Source: Dyadobacter sp. 50-39
GTDB lineage: Bacteria > Bacteroidota > Bacteroidia > Cytophagales > Spirosomataceae
Assembly: GCA_001898145.1 (NCBI GenBank)
Contig: MKSR01000029.1
Location: 62,001-126,000 of the forward strand
Direction of reading: 5' to 3'
Length of the DNA: 64,000 nt
The notes under the pieces were generated by a model, which did no database searches, was not told the DNA's origin, and saw only the letters and a program-made list of their open reading frames with translations. The position numbers were made by a program, and so were the translations under genes. Every line of letters begins with the position of its first letter. Position 1 is the stretch's first letter. Of the stretch, positions 43,613-51,618 are shown piece by piece.

Positions 43613-44122
43613 CTACTCGTTCTTAACATTCCACAAACGCGGATCGATATTAAATGGTTGGCTGCTCAAAATTTCGATATTGCCAAAATCCCTATGAAGT
43701 GGATGAAGCAGAAAATTATGCGATTCAGCGACTACTGCCGAAGGCACCTTTATTGACATGACATCGGGTTGGTTCAACCAATCTTTTAATAGCCGATGGT
43801 TTTGATGATAGTTTGCCGGATCCCGCCAATTTTCAGGTAAATCCTTTACGGGCGTTGGGATTCCAGGTAAAATCATGGTAATCAAGAACAATTTTGGAAG
43901 ATCCTCGTAGGCTAAGGCTGGCAGGTGAACCAACTGTTCCAGCAATGCTAGCTCCGGGCTCGACGACGTGTAAAGAATCCCAATTCCCACAGGATTCCAT
44001 CTGCCACCATATCTACGAGCTCCCTCAGATGATAATGGTGTATCAGCAAATCGTTCTTTTACGAGGCGGTACGCTAGCGTGTGAGTATTTGACGAAGGAT
44101 CTGACAAGCGAAACTCATGCAT
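43613..44122 (-). CDS. RES-domain toxin
   Basis: About 169 residues. The RES core shows YRLVKERFADTPLSSEGARR followed by YGGRWNPVGIGILYTSSSPE, with the arginine, tyrosine and glutamate (LALLEQLVHL) of the active site. RES toxins degrade or modify NAD+ in the cytosol. The start overlaps the end of the antitoxin gene by eight bases; an ATG three codons further upstream is also possible. The pair with the preceding Xre/MbcA gene is a complete type II toxin-antitoxin system, which may explain why the island remnant persists. Confidence 0.88.
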   Translation of the reverse strand: MHEFRLSDPSSNTHTLAYRLVKERFADTPLSSEGARRYGGRWNPVGIGILYTSSSPELALLEQLVHLPALAYEDLPKLFLITMILPGIPTPVKDLPENWRDPANYHQNHRLLKDWLNQPDVMSIKVPSAVVAESHNFLLHPLHRDFGNIEILSSQPFNIDPRLWNVKNE

Positions 44123-44552
44123 AAATACCATGCTCGATGCGCCCTAACACAGTGTGTACCATAGCAAAGCCTGTTGTTGTATCAAGCAGTGTAAGTGGTG
44201 ATTGCCCGTGAAGTTCTGATAAAGGGGTTCTAAACCATCTTCCCAGAACATCCGCCCTGTGATCAAAAACGTCCAACCCGTGATGGATTAGCTGATCCAT
44301 TAACAGTAGCCTCTCGGAAGAATTGTTGTCCAGTAGCGCATCCGGACGAAGCCGATGCAGGGTACGCTCTGATAGATTCAAAATACGTGCAAGCTCCTTG
44401 TCAGATAAGGCGATCGCATGAGCAACTTCATCAGCTTTCCCACGCTCCACGCCAGACCGGGCTTGCTGAATGACTTCGAAGCCGTCATGTGAGAAACCAG
44501 TATCCAAGACCAAATCCATACAGTAGCTTTTTGTCATAAAGATAACTGCCAT
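44115..44552 (-). CDS. Xre/MbcA/ParS-type antitoxin of the RES pair
   Basis: 145 residues: a helical DNA-binding part (ALSDKELARILNLSERTLHR near 48-68) and a C-terminal toxin-binding domain (VLGRWFRTPLSELHGQSPLT near 102-121, then LLDTTTGFAMVHTVLGRIEHG). This is the DUF2384 family. It neutralises the RES toxin and probably represses the operon. The toxin gene overlaps its stop. Several in-frame ATG codons near the beginning leave the exact start open. Confidence 0.88.
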   Translation of the reverse strand: MAVIFMTKSYCMDLVLDTGFSHDGFEVIQQARSGVERGKADEVAHAIALSDKELARILNLSERTLHRLRPDALLDNNSSERLLLMDQLIHHGLDVFDHRADVLGRWFRTPLSELHGQSPLTLLDTTTGFAMVHTVLGRIEHGIYA

Positions 44553-44713
44553 TTGGCATTTTTACAAGGTATTCGGTTAGCTACTATCCTGAACTAACTT
44601 AATATTAATTGCTGGCGCGCGAAATGGTGAGCTAAAAAAACATAGAATCAGTGGTGGCTGAGTTCGTCAAAGCAGACAAAAACTGAACCAAAGCGACCAA
44701 AAATGTTCGACCT

Positions 44714-44846
<133 letters not shown>

Positions 44847-44898
44847 ATTTCAAGCATTTCCGGCGTCCCGATAGGCCCCGGCCCTCATTTGAGGAGTG

Positions 44899-44929
44899 CA
44901 AAGATGAAACGGAGAATTTTCAGATGCAA
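44899..44929 (-). promoter_or_regulatory. Candidate promoter of tRNA-Ala
   Basis: On the minus strand TTG, 20 bases, then CATCTTTG (one mismatch to TAnnTTTG). Transcription would begin about 45 bases before the tRNA. Confidence 0.4.
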
Positions 44930-44976
44930 GCGCCCGAACGATTTTTATATTTCAAACGGGATCTTTTTCTAAACCA

Positions 44977-45153
44977 TCACCGCGAGCCGCCGCCGAATGC
45001 CTTGGCCAGCAGCCAGATCACAATAGCGATGACTCCCACTACGAGAATCACGCCTGTCCACACGCCGGTTTTGAAAATATCACCGATCAGTTCGCAGCTG
45101 GTGAGTGTGAATGAAAGAAGGAGGATTATCAGAAGATTGATGTAAGCTTTCAT
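44977..45153 (-). CDS. 58-residue lipoprotein-like membrane protein
   Basis: Lipoprotein signal (LLLSFTLTSC) followed by one hydrophobic helix (GVILVVGVIAIVIWLLA) and a glycine-arginine tail. Short proteins of this type are frequent in Bacteroidota and are often left without function. The start MKAYINLL was chosen over an ATG four codons upstream. Confidence 0.6.
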   Translation of the reverse strand: MKAYINLLIILLLSFTLTSCELIGDIFKTGVWTGVILVVGVIAIVIWLLAKAFGGGSR

Positions 45154-45222
45154 GAGAAGGTACATTTAGGTTAGTGATGTTAAGTCAACTTCAAAAACCA
45201 TTCCATGAAGCATTCTGATGAT

Positions 45223-45747
45223 TTATTGATACAAATCTATCGGAATGAGATTCTGCCGGTCGTTCAGCAGCAACTTCTCAAAAAGACGTACAGTCGCTTC
45301 TGCATCACCATGGGCACGGTGGCGGTTTTCAATCATGATTTCCAGGCTTTCGCAAAGATTACCCAGGCTGTAAGATTTCAGGCCTGGAAAAATTTTCCGG
45401 CTGAGCTGCACGGTACAAAGCAGGTCCCGCTGAAAATATTCGTCCAACGCCCCAAACTCACGCCTAATAAAACCGTAATCAAATTTTGCATTATGTGCCA
45501 CAAACCAGGCGTCACGCGTCATGGCCCGCACTGCATCCTGTACATCGTAAAAGGTAGGTGCGTCTTTGACCATTTCATTGTCGATCCCCGTAAGGCGGGT
45601 GATAAACGGCGGAATATATATTTCGGGATTCACGAGAGAATGAAAGAAATCGACGATCTGATTACCATCGTGCCTGAAAACAGCAATCTCTGTAATGCGT
45701 GAAGTTCCTCCCCCGCCTGTGGTCTCAATATCAACTATCGCATACAT
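45223..45747 (-). CDS. DnaQ-like 3'-5' exonuclease
   Basis: 174 residues of the DEDDh type. Exo I is VDIETTGGGGTSRITEIAV, Exo II is HNAKFDYGFIRREF near 85 and Exo III is HRAHGDAEATVRL near 143. All four metal-binding acids and the histidine are present. No polymerase or GIY-YIG domain is fused. It is shorter than UvrC-linked relatives and probably works in DNA proofreading or repair, alone or as an epsilon-like subunit. Confidence 0.88.
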   Translation of the reverse strand: MYAIVDIETTGGGGTSRITEIAVFRHDGNQIVDFFHSLVNPEIYIPPFITRLTGIDNEMVKDAPTFYDVQDAVRAMTRDAWFVAHNAKFDYGFIRREFGALDEYFQRDLLCTVQLSRKIFPGLKSYSLGNLCESLEIMIENRHRAHGDAEATVRLFEKLLLNDRQNLIPIDLYQ

Positions 45748-45830
45748 TAATTACGCACACTGAAATGGTTACTCGCTACTATTATAATCGTCCGGGTCGG
45801 GATCGCAAAAATTTGAATAGTACAAAAAAA

Positions 45831-45860
45831 CGAAAAAATCCCCGCCGAAGCGAGGATTTT
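45831..45860 (-). terminator. Terminator of the PadR-TonB operon
   Basis: On the minus strand AAAATCCTCGC/GCGGGGATTTT with a short loop (one G-T pair) is followed by T residues. Confidence 0.75.
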
Positions 45861-45900
45861 CTTCAATAACAGGGAGGCATCTACGCAAGTGGCCGACGAG

Positions 45901-46923
45901 TCAGTCCAATTGAAATGCGATCGGCAGTGTGAACCTGACCCTCACCGGAACGCCAGCTTGTTTGCCCGGCATCCAGTCTTTCATCATTTTCACCACCCTC
46001 ACCGCTTCTTCATCGCAACCAAACCCAATGCCTTTCACTGCGGTCGCATTCTCTATTTTTCCATCAGAACCTACTGTAAATTGTACAAATACCTTTCCTT
46101 GTACACCGGCCTGCGAGGCTGGTCTGGGGTATTTAAGGTTTTTGCGAAGAAAAGCCGCCATCGCTTCATTCCCGCCTGTATATTGGGGCGACTGTTCTAC
46201 GTGCAGGAACTCTTTCTCTTCCCGCTTTTCCACACCCACCGCAGTTTCCTTCGCCACAGGCGCATTCACCACAGGAGGGGCAATTGTTTCGATATTTTCC
46301 AACCCATCTACCGTTTCGGTCGAAGGCTGTGCATTTTCCAGATCTTCCAACACCGGTGGCAGCTCCTCAATTTCCACCTTATTATCCGGAAGCACCTCGG
46401 GAGTCATCGATTTCACGGTTTTCGGAGCAGGAGCAACCTCCTCCTTCGCGGGAGGGACCGGCGTTTCTTCCACCTTGATATCTACCGGTTTCACTTCTAC
46501 GATATACGCAATGTCGTCCGGTTTGGGATCCGGAATCAGCTTCGCGTAGAGTTGCGGAAACATCACCAGCAGCAGAAAGAATGCTACACCGATGATCACT
46601 GCTCGCTGGACGTTCTGTCCGTAGCTCTTTCTCAGGTCGTACGCGCCGTAAGATTTATTACGGTTCTCGAAGACGATGTCATTGAGGGATTTTTCCATGG
46701 CTAATAGATTTTGATGATCAACACTCAGATTCAGGAGGGTTTGCACATCGGCCGTCTTCACCATATCATGGTAAATCTGCTCGAATGGCTTGCCATCCCA
46801 AAGACTCTCCTCCGCTTCACAAGCCAGGTGATCGAGAATTTCCGGAATTAGCTCCGGGTCCAGCTTGCTTGCCTGCAAATACTTGCTTATTTGGTCAATG
46901 CGATTTTCCTGAAGGCGTTTCAT
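45901..46923 (-). CDS. Energy transducer TonB with N-terminal HAAS-like domain
   Basis: 340 residues. The C-terminal TonB domain (from about 245: MAAFLRKNLKYPRPASQAGV, then VFVQFTVGSDGKIENATAVKG) contacts outer membrane receptors. A proline- and glutamate-rich spacer (about 145-225) spans the periplasm. The membrane helix is near 108-128. The FENRNKSYGAYDLRKSYGQN segment just before it is typical of Bacteroidota TonB. In addition, residues 1-75 form a helical unit (LDPELIPEILDHLACEAEES) similar to the HAAS domain that usually sits on a separate protein beside PadR regulators. The PadR gene lies 38 bases upstream. Confidence 0.85.
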   Translation of the reverse strand: MKRLQENRIDQISKYLQASKLDPELIPEILDHLACEAEESLWDGKPFEQIYHDMVKTADVQTLLNLSVDHQNLLAMEKSLNDIVFENRNKSYGAYDLRKSYGQNVQRAVIIGVAFFLLLVMFPQLYAKLIPDPKPDDIAYIVEVKPVDIKVEETPVPPAKEEVAPAPKTVKSMTPEVLPDNKVEIEELPPVLEDLENAQPSTETVDGLENIETIAPPVVNAPVAKETAVGVEKREEKEFLHVEQSPQYTGGNEAMAAFLRKNLKYPRPASQAGVQGKVFVQFTVGSDGKIENATAVKGIGFGCDEEAVRVVKMMKDWMPGKQAGVPVRVRFTLPIAFQLD

Positions 46924-46961
46924 AGATCGATCTGTTTAGAGATTAGCCATGTACCTATTCT

Positions 46962-47315
46962 TTATTCTGTTGCCAGGTTTTTAGGGGCTAGCAGCAATTT
47001 CACTGCCTCTATAAAACGCTCTAAGTCATTGGTTTTAGTACGCGCGGTTTCATTTCCGCGGTGAGTAAGGGAATAATATTTCCGAAGACGGCCGTCCACC
47101 TCCACCGACTCGGTCAGCAGCAGTCCCTCCTGTTCCAATTTATGGAGCACAGGATACAGCGCACCGAATGTGAGAGCGATCGCTCCGCCCGTTCTATCCT
47201 TTACTTCCTGGGTAATTTCATAACCATACATCCGGTCGTGCTCTGCCAGTAAATTCAACACGATGGTTTTCAATGTACCCCGTACATACTCATTACTCGT
47301 TGTGTTATTCTCCAT
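46962..47315 (-). CDS. PadR-family transcriptional regulator
   Basis: 117 residues: winged helix with LLAEHDRMYGYEITQEVKDR near 21-40 and LTFGALYPVLHKLEQEGLL near 50-68, then a dimerisation helix. The start MENNTTSNEY was chosen; the frame is open further upstream but runs into the AT-rich promoter region. It is likely to repress the operon it heads, which also encodes a TonB with a HAAS-like domain. A palindrome at 47340-47360 is a good operator candidate. Confidence 0.9.
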   Translation of the reverse strand: MENNTTSNEYVRGTLKTIVLNLLAEHDRMYGYEITQEVKDRTGGAIALTFGALYPVLHKLEQEGLLLTESVEVDGRLRKYYSLTHRGNETARTKTNDLERFIEAVKLLLAPKNLATE

Positions 47316-47339
47316 GAGTGAAATTTTTATATAGCAAAC

Positions 47340-47360
47340 ATATATAAGTTTTTTATATAT
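47340..47360 (-). promoter_or_regulatory. Palindrome upstream of padR, probable operator
   Basis: ATATATAA, five bases, TTATATAT: a perfect eight-base inverted repeat 25 bases before the padR start. PadR proteins usually bind AT-rich palindromes near their own promoter. Confidence 0.5.
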
Positions 47361-47410
47361 ACAACACAAATCTACAAATTTCTTTTAATGAGATCAAGAG
47401 AAATTTCCAA

Positions 47411-47881
47411 CTAGCTCTCAGCCAATGGAATGGAGCGGTTGATCCGTTCCTCCAGTGATATGAAGGTCTCCGTCCGTTGAATGCCGTTTACCTTTTGGAT
47501 CTTGTCGTGAAGGATTTCGCGGAGGTGTCCGGTGTCCCTGCAAACGATTTTAAGAAAGATACTATAAATGCCCGTGGTGTAATGGATATTTACAACTTCC
47601 GGAATCCCTTCCAGCTCGGTGGCAACCTGCTCATATAACGAGCTTTTATCGAGGTAGATTCCCAGAAAAGCACTGATATCCCAGCCGAGCTTGGTGGGGT
47701 CGATCACGAGCTGAGAGCCCTTGACGATGCCCATTTGTTCCATTTTTTTCATGCGCACATGCACTGTCCCACCCGAGACAAATACACGCTTCCCGATTTC
47801 CGTGTACGGTAACGCTGCGTTCTCGATCAGCAGCGAAAGGATGCGCAGATCCGTATTATCAATATCTGAATATTTTTGCAT
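47411..47881 (-). CDS. Lrp/AsnC-family transcriptional regulator
   Basis: 156 residues: AsnC-type helix-turn-helix (NTDLRILSLLIENAALPYTE, then VSGGTVHVRMKKMEQMGIV) and a C-terminal RAM ligand-binding domain (VVNIHYTTGIYSIFLKIVC). It forms octamers that sense amino acids or related metabolites. It is a single gene, with no enzyme nearby to indicate the ligand. Confidence 0.92.
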   Translation of the reverse strand: MQKYSDIDNTDLRILSLLIENAALPYTEIGKRVFVSGGTVHVRMKKMEQMGIVKGSQLVIDPTKLGWDISAFLGIYLDKSSLYEQVATELEGIPEVVNIHYTTGIYSIFLKIVCRDTGHLREILHDKIQKVNGIQRTETFISLEERINRSIPLAES

Positions 47882-47990
47882 TTCGTGTTAAAAGTTTGAA
47901 TTCTTTGCAACAATTAGGTTCAATTTATGAAAGAATCGTAAATTTTAACAATTTTAAATGAAAATATTTTATAATTCAGATCAGAAGTTT

Positions 47991-47998
47991 TAGTTTTG
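47991..47998 (+). promoter_or_regulatory. Candidate promoter box of the tRNA-like RNA
   Basis: TAGTTTTG is a perfect second box; a weak TTTT lies 20 bases upstream. Transcription would start near 48005 on the plus strand. Confidence 0.35.
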
Positions 47999-48012
47999 CA
48001 GAACCAAATTAT

Positions 48013-48037
48013 AAAAAAGCCGGTGTTCGTACCGGTT
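48013..48037 (-). terminator. Hairpin terminator on the minus strand
   Basis: On the minus strand ACCGGT/GCCGGC-type stem (five to seven pairs) with a six-base loop is followed by a run of six T. It could end transcripts coming from the copper-binding protein gene, or form the first hairpin of the plus-strand RNA. Confidence 0.5.
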
Positions 48038-48058
48038 CTACTTAGTTTGAGATCACAT

Positions 48059-48221
48059 TGTAGGGTGATGAAATTGGCAGCCATGCCCTCCTGTCTCGGG
48101 GGTGGTGAATAAGGGATAAACGCGGCATAATGCCGACGCAAGTCGACTGGGGTGGACCACCAACAGTATTTGTACCGTAGCTAACCGCACCGTGGGTGGT
48201 TCGAATCCCCCTCCTACAGCA
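48059..48221 (+). ncRNA. tRNA-like RNA with an oversized insertion
   Basis: The ends pair as a seven-base acceptor stem TGTAGGG/TCCTACA. The 5' part gives a class II-style D-arm (ATG, loop with TTGG, CAT) and an anticodon arm CCCTC/GGGGG with a seven-base loop CTGTCTC. The 3' part has the T-loop TTCGAAT with a five-pair stem containing one mismatch. Between the anticodon arm and T-arm lie about 90 bases in place of the usual 5-20, with the hairpin CGGCAT/ATGCCG and a GTGGT/ACCAC pairing. CCA is not encoded. It may be a tRNA pseudogene with an insertion or a separate tRNA-like RNA. No ORF fits the stretch. Confidence 0.45.
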
Positions 48222-48293
48222 AAAAAACTTGACAAGCGATTTTTTTCGTATTAGTTTTATTTGGTTTTTAGTTTGTTGATGAAGTGTAATTTG

Positions 48294-48330
48294 ACACGCG
48301 GGTTCATTTTGAAACCTGCGTGTTTTTTTT
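48294..48330 (+). terminator. Intrinsic terminator after the tRNA-like RNA
   Basis: The eleven-pair stem ACACGCGGGTT/AACCTGCGTGT with an eight-base loop and eight T residues works only for plus-strand transcripts. No protein gene lies upstream on that strand, so it must serve an RNA. Confidence 0.8.
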
Positions 48331-48339
48331 ACGCTTGTA

Positions 48340-48684
48340 TCAAACGGGCGTGGCCATGGTTTCACAGTTGGCCGCACAGAGCCGGCACGCTTCCGCGCAA
48401 ATTCGGCAATGATCCATGCCCATTTTCGCATGTTGCTCACATTCAGTTGCACAGGCGTTGCAAGCATCCGCGCATACCCTGCACAAATGAGCACTAAAAT
48501 CGCTTTCCAACGTCATTAATTTTACTGCCGCCCGGCAAATGGCAGCACATTCCAGATTCAGCCGAATGCATTTACGGAGATGGGTGACATTTTCCTCCTG
48601 AAGACAAGAAGTGGCGCAGTAGGTACACGCACGTGCACAAGCCTCACACGAGGCAATACATTCTTCAAATTTGTGATTGGCCAT
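48340..48684 (-). CDS. Cysteine-rich four-helix copper-binding protein (DUF326)
   Basis: 114 residues with 19 cysteines, mostly in CxxxC or CxxC spacing along helices (for example CIASCEACARACTYCATSC). This is the four-helix bundle of the bacterial copper storage proteins, where thiols line the core and hold many Cu(I) ions. No export signal is visible, so it is probably the cytosolic type. It would protect against excess copper. It stands alone, facing the terminator of the tRNA-like RNA. Confidence 0.85.
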   Translation of the reverse strand: MANHKFEECIASCEACARACTYCATSCLQEENVTHLRKCIRLNLECAAICRAAVKLMTLESDFSAHLCRVCADACNACATECEQHAKMGMDHCRICAEACRLCAANCETMATPV

Positions 48685-48787
48685 TAGTTTTGTTTGTTAG
48701 GTGAAAATTTAAAGATCTTCCACCTGCACGAAAACCGTACCATAAGCTTTACTACCAGAGTCGGGAAATCAACAAAACTCGCAGGGA

Positions 48788-49087
48788 TCAGTTCCACTTG
48801 CCGCCGGCGAGTATCGCGGTAACAATAACCATCAGTAAAAGGACACCGAGAAGGATCAAAGGCAGCAATGCAACGAACGTCGCGGAAGTGCCGGAGCGAA
48901 AAAAGTATTTGCAGACCAGGCTGACAATTATCAGAAGCGCAAGAACGATCATAGGATAAAACACCTGCCGGTACTGCTCCGGATAGACGTAGCTTTGATT
49001 TTCGCGTGTTAGCAACCAAAACTTACGGATATAATACATCAGCGCCGCGAATTCACACAAGACAGCCGCCCAGAAGATCGTAGTCAT
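48788..49087 (-). CDS. 99-residue membrane protein
   Basis: Three hydrophobic helices: near 4-20, 45-62 and 72-93 (ALLPLILLGVLLLMVIVTAI). The start MTTIFWAAVL was chosen because the longer frame upstream reads through tRNA and terminator sequence. Family not recognised. Confidence 0.6.
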   Translation of the reverse strand: MTTIFWAAVLCEFAALMYYIRKFWLLTRENQSYVYPEQYRQVFYPMIVLALLIIVSLVCKYFFRSGTSATFVALLPLILLGVLLLMVIVTAILAGGKWN

Positions 49088-49200
49088 ATTTTCCGAAGGA
49101 TTAAACAGGCAAAAGTAAAATGCAGCCGACTCCCGCTGAATTTTACCTATTCTTCGGTCGGAAAACTTATTCTTCGGATCACTCGTGAGTATTACCTTAT

Positions 49201-49232
49201 TACCCGCAGGACTCGAACCGGCGACAACTCGC
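49201..49232 (-). other. Possible tRNA fragment
   Basis: On the minus strand GTCGCCGGTTCGAGTCCTGC looks like a T-arm with one mismatch followed by an acceptor-like end. No 5' half is present. It may be debris from a tRNA duplication or from an insertion at the neighbouring tRNA-Asp genes. Confidence 0.3.
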
Positions 49233-49241
49233 CCGAAAACG

Positions 49242-49268
49242 AAAAAAGCCCGGATTTCTCCGAGCTTT
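49242..49268 (-). terminator. Terminator of the tRNA-Asp pair
   Basis: On the minus strand AAAGCTCGG/CCGGGCTTT with a six-base loop and a T run, just after the second tRNA. Confidence 0.75.
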
Positions 49269-49271
49269 CTG

Positions 49272-49345
49272 CGGTCTGGACGGGACTCGAACCCGCGACC
49301 CCATGCGTGACAGGCATGTATTCTAACCAACTGAACTACCAAACC
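49272..49345 (-). tRNA. tRNA-Asp(GTC), second of the pair
   Basis: 74 bases: acceptor GGTTTGG/CCAGACC, anticodon loop CTGTCAC with GTC, T-loop TTCGAGT, discriminator G. CCA is not encoded. Identical in sequence to its neighbour. Confidence 0.96.
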
Positions 49346-49373
49346 AAAAAATAAAGAACATCAAACTAATCGG

Positions 49374-49447
49374 CGGTCTGGACGGGACTCGAACCCGCGA
49401 CCCCATGCGTGACAGGCATGTATTCTAACCAACTGAACTACCAAACC
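49374..49447 (-). tRNA. tRNA-Asp(GTC), first of the pair
   Basis: Same fold and sequence as the other copy, 28 bases upstream in the direction of transcription. A well-formed promoter lies 36 bases before it. Confidence 0.96.
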
Positions 49448-49482
49448 GATTCGTTTCACAATCATTTTTGTAAAACGTGGTG

Positions 49483-49512
49483 CAAAACTACTACTAATAT
49501 TTACGTTTGCAA
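49483..49512 (-). promoter_or_regulatory. Promoter of the tRNA-Asp operon
   Basis: On the minus strand TTG, a 19-base spacer and TAGTTTTG fully match the Bacteroidota promoter pattern. Transcript start near 49477. Confidence 0.65.
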
Positions 49513-49610
49513 CACCCTACACAGCAATTTAGTTATTTTATTTGCAAAACCAACAACCCTTCCTCTAAGAATATTCTGAAAATGAAACAGTTGAATCCCA
49601 AGAAAAATTT

Positions 49611-50711
49611 ATGACTTTCATCAAAGAAATTTTAACCGAACTCGAAAAGCTCGCTCCTCTCCCCTACCAGGAGGATTACGACAATGCCGGATTACTCGCA
49701 GGGTCGCCGGATACCGAAGTGACGGGCATCCTTTTCACCCTCGATATTACCGAAGAGATCGTCAGCGAGGCTATTAGCAGACAATGCAATCTCATCGTGG
49801 CCCACCACCCCATCATTTTTAAAGGTCTCAAAAAGCTTAACGGTAAAAATTACGTGGAGCGTACCTTGATCAAAGCCATTAAAAACGACATTGCCCTGTA
49901 CGCGACGCACACGAACCTAGACCATGTAAAAGGCGGCGTTAACTGGCAAATCGCCCAGCGGCTCGGCCTCCAGAACGTCAAAGTGCTGGCCCCAAAAAAA
50001 CAGACATTGACGAAGCTTGCCTTTTTCTGTCCGGTAGAGCACACGCAGAAGGTGATGACTGCATTGTTCGAAGCAGGTGCCGGCGAAATCGGGGATTACC
50101 GCAATTGCAGCTTCCGCAGCGAAGGCTTCGGCACGTTCCTCCCCGGTGAAAACGCCCATCCGGTGATCGGCGAACGCGGCGAACTCGAAACCGTGAAAGA
50201 GCACCGCGTGGAGGTAATGCTGCCGTCGCATTTGCAAGGGCGCGTATTGAACGCGCTCAGGCTTGCCCATCCGTATGAGGAAGTGGCCTATTACATGTCG
50301 GCATTGGAAAACGAAAACCAGGAAGTAGGCGCCGGGGCGATCGGCGAACTACCTACACCTATGGAAGCAAAGGATTTCCTGACGCACTTAAAGCACAATA
50401 TGGAGGCGTCCGTATTCAAGTATACCGAGCCGACCGGTCGCATGATTAGCCGTGTGGCGGTATGCGGCGGTGCGGGCAGCTTTCTGCTGCGCGATGCCTT
50501 ATCCGCAGGAGCCGACGTATTCATGACAGCCGATTACAAGTATCACGAATTTTTCGATGCCGAAGGCCGTATTATGATCTGTGACATAGGACATTACGAA
50601 AGCGAGGTATTCACGAAAAATTTATTGCATGACTATTTATCAGGAAAATTTAGTAATTTCGCACTCTGTTTGTCAGAAATCAGTACTAATCCGGTGCGAT
50701 ATTTTTCCTGA
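49611..50711 (+). CDS. Nif3-like dinuclear metal-centre protein
   Basis: 366 residues, longer than the 250-residue core because of a middle insertion (about 130-235, with EHTQKVMTALFEAGAGEIGD) of the YqfO/CutA-like kind. Metal ligands are visible in LIVAHHPIIFKGL near 64, HTNLDHVKGG near 102 and IGHYESEVF near 328. Hexameric toroid in the cytosol; the reaction is not firmly established although it is often listed as a GTP cyclohydrolase type. The zinc-ribbon gene that follows is its usual neighbour in many genomes. Confidence 0.9.
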   Translation: MTFIKEILTELEKLAPLPYQEDYDNAGLLAGSPDTEVTGILFTLDITEEIVSEAISRQCNLIVAHHPIIFKGLKKLNGKNYVERTLIKAIKNDIALYATHTNLDHVKGGVNWQIAQRLGLQNVKVLAPKKQTLTKLAFFCPVEHTQKVMTALFEAGAGEIGDYRNCSFRSEGFGTFLPGENAHPVIGERGELETVKEHRVEVMLPSHLQGRVLNALRLAHPYEEVAYYMSALENENQEVGAGAIGELPTPMEAKDFLTHLKHNMEASVFKYTEPTGRMISRVAVCGGAGSFLLRDALSAGADVFMTADYKYHEFFDAEGRIMICDIGHYESEVFTKNLLHDYLSGKFSNFALCLSEISTNPVRYFS

Positions 50712-50809
50712 AAACCGGTTTTGACAACGAATTCTGCCGATAATCTGTTTAAATTAGGGCTGACTACCTCACATTTCCAAGCATTGAAACAAGTCCATAA
50801 AAGACATAC

Positions 50810-51556
50810 ATGGAAAACACAATCGCACAAAAACTAGATGCTCTCCTGAAACTTCAGGAAATCGATTCAAGCCTTGACGAAATACTAAAAACCCGCGGGG
50901 ACCTTCCGGAAGAAGTTAGGGACCTGGAAGATGAAATCGTAGGAATCGAAACGCGTCTGGGAAAGTTCAAATCTGAAATTGCCAATCTGAATACGGAAAT
51001 CGACAATTTCAAAAATGCGCAGAAAGAGGGGGAAAAACTGATCAAAAAATACAAAGATCAGCAGATGAACGTTCGCAACAACCGCGAATACGACGCCATC
51101 ACCAAAGAAATAGAATTGCAGGAGCTTGATATGCAACTGGCCGACAAGAAGATCAACGAAGCCAGAGCCCGCATCCGCCTCATCGAAGAAGATGCGAACC
51201 GCGCGGAATCTGTCCTGAATGAAAGAAACGAAGACCTGAAAGTGAAGAAAAACGAACTTTCAGTGATCACCTCTGAAAGCCAGGCCGAAGAACAGGCACT
51301 GATCGCTGAAAGAGAAAAGCATGTGAAGAAAATAGAAGAGCGCCTGCTGAAATCTTACCAGAAAATCCGCGACAACTCACTCAATGGCCTGGCTGTCGTA
51401 CACGTACAGCGTGGAGCCTGCGGCGGATGTTTCAGCATTGTTCCTCCTCAGCGCCAAGCTGATATCCGCGAACGCAAGAAACTGATCGTTTGCGAGCATT
51501 GCGGACGTATCCTGGCCGATGTGGAAAGCGTGCAACCTGTTCACCAGCGTCGCTAG
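50810..51556 (+). CDS. Coiled-coil zinc-ribbon protein (CT398-like)
   Basis: 248 residues. A long coiled coil fills residues 5-180 (rich in E, K, L, with IKKYKDQQMNVRNNREYDAI). A four-cysteine zinc ribbon closes the protein: GACGGCF near 203 and CEHCGR near 228. The family is widely conserved next to nif3. Its role is thought to be nucleic acid binding or as an adaptor, but it is not settled. It is followed by a terminator. Confidence 0.88.
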   Translation: MENTIAQKLDALLKLQEIDSSLDEILKTRGDLPEEVRDLEDEIVGIETRLGKFKSEIANLNTEIDNFKNAQKEGEKLIKKYKDQQMNVRNNREYDAITKEIELQELDMQLADKKINEARARIRLIEEDANRAESVLNERNEDLKVKKNELSVITSESQAEEQALIAEREKHVKKIEERLLKSYQKIRDNSLNGLAVVHVQRGACGGCFSIVPPQRQADIRERKKLIVCEHCGRILADVESVQPVHQRR

Positions 51557-51574
51557 AACTTTAAATATTAAATT

Positions 51575-51605
51575 GAAAGGTTGTCTTATCCGGACAACCT
51601 TTTTT
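51575..51605 (+). terminator. Terminator after the zinc-ribbon gene
   Basis: The ten-pair stem AAAGGTTGTC/GACAACCTTT with a seven-base loop leads into a T run. Confidence 0.9.
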
Positions 51606-51618
51606 TATGTGCATTACC

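Noticed and set aside
48053-48235. Possible 60-residue protein on the minus strand with a GGGFEPPT segment
   Set aside because: This is the usual false translation of a tRNA T-arm read backwards; the stretch is the tRNA-like RNA.
49088-49342. Upstream extension of the 99-residue membrane protein
   Set aside because: It would translate through a terminator and a tRNA-Asp gene.
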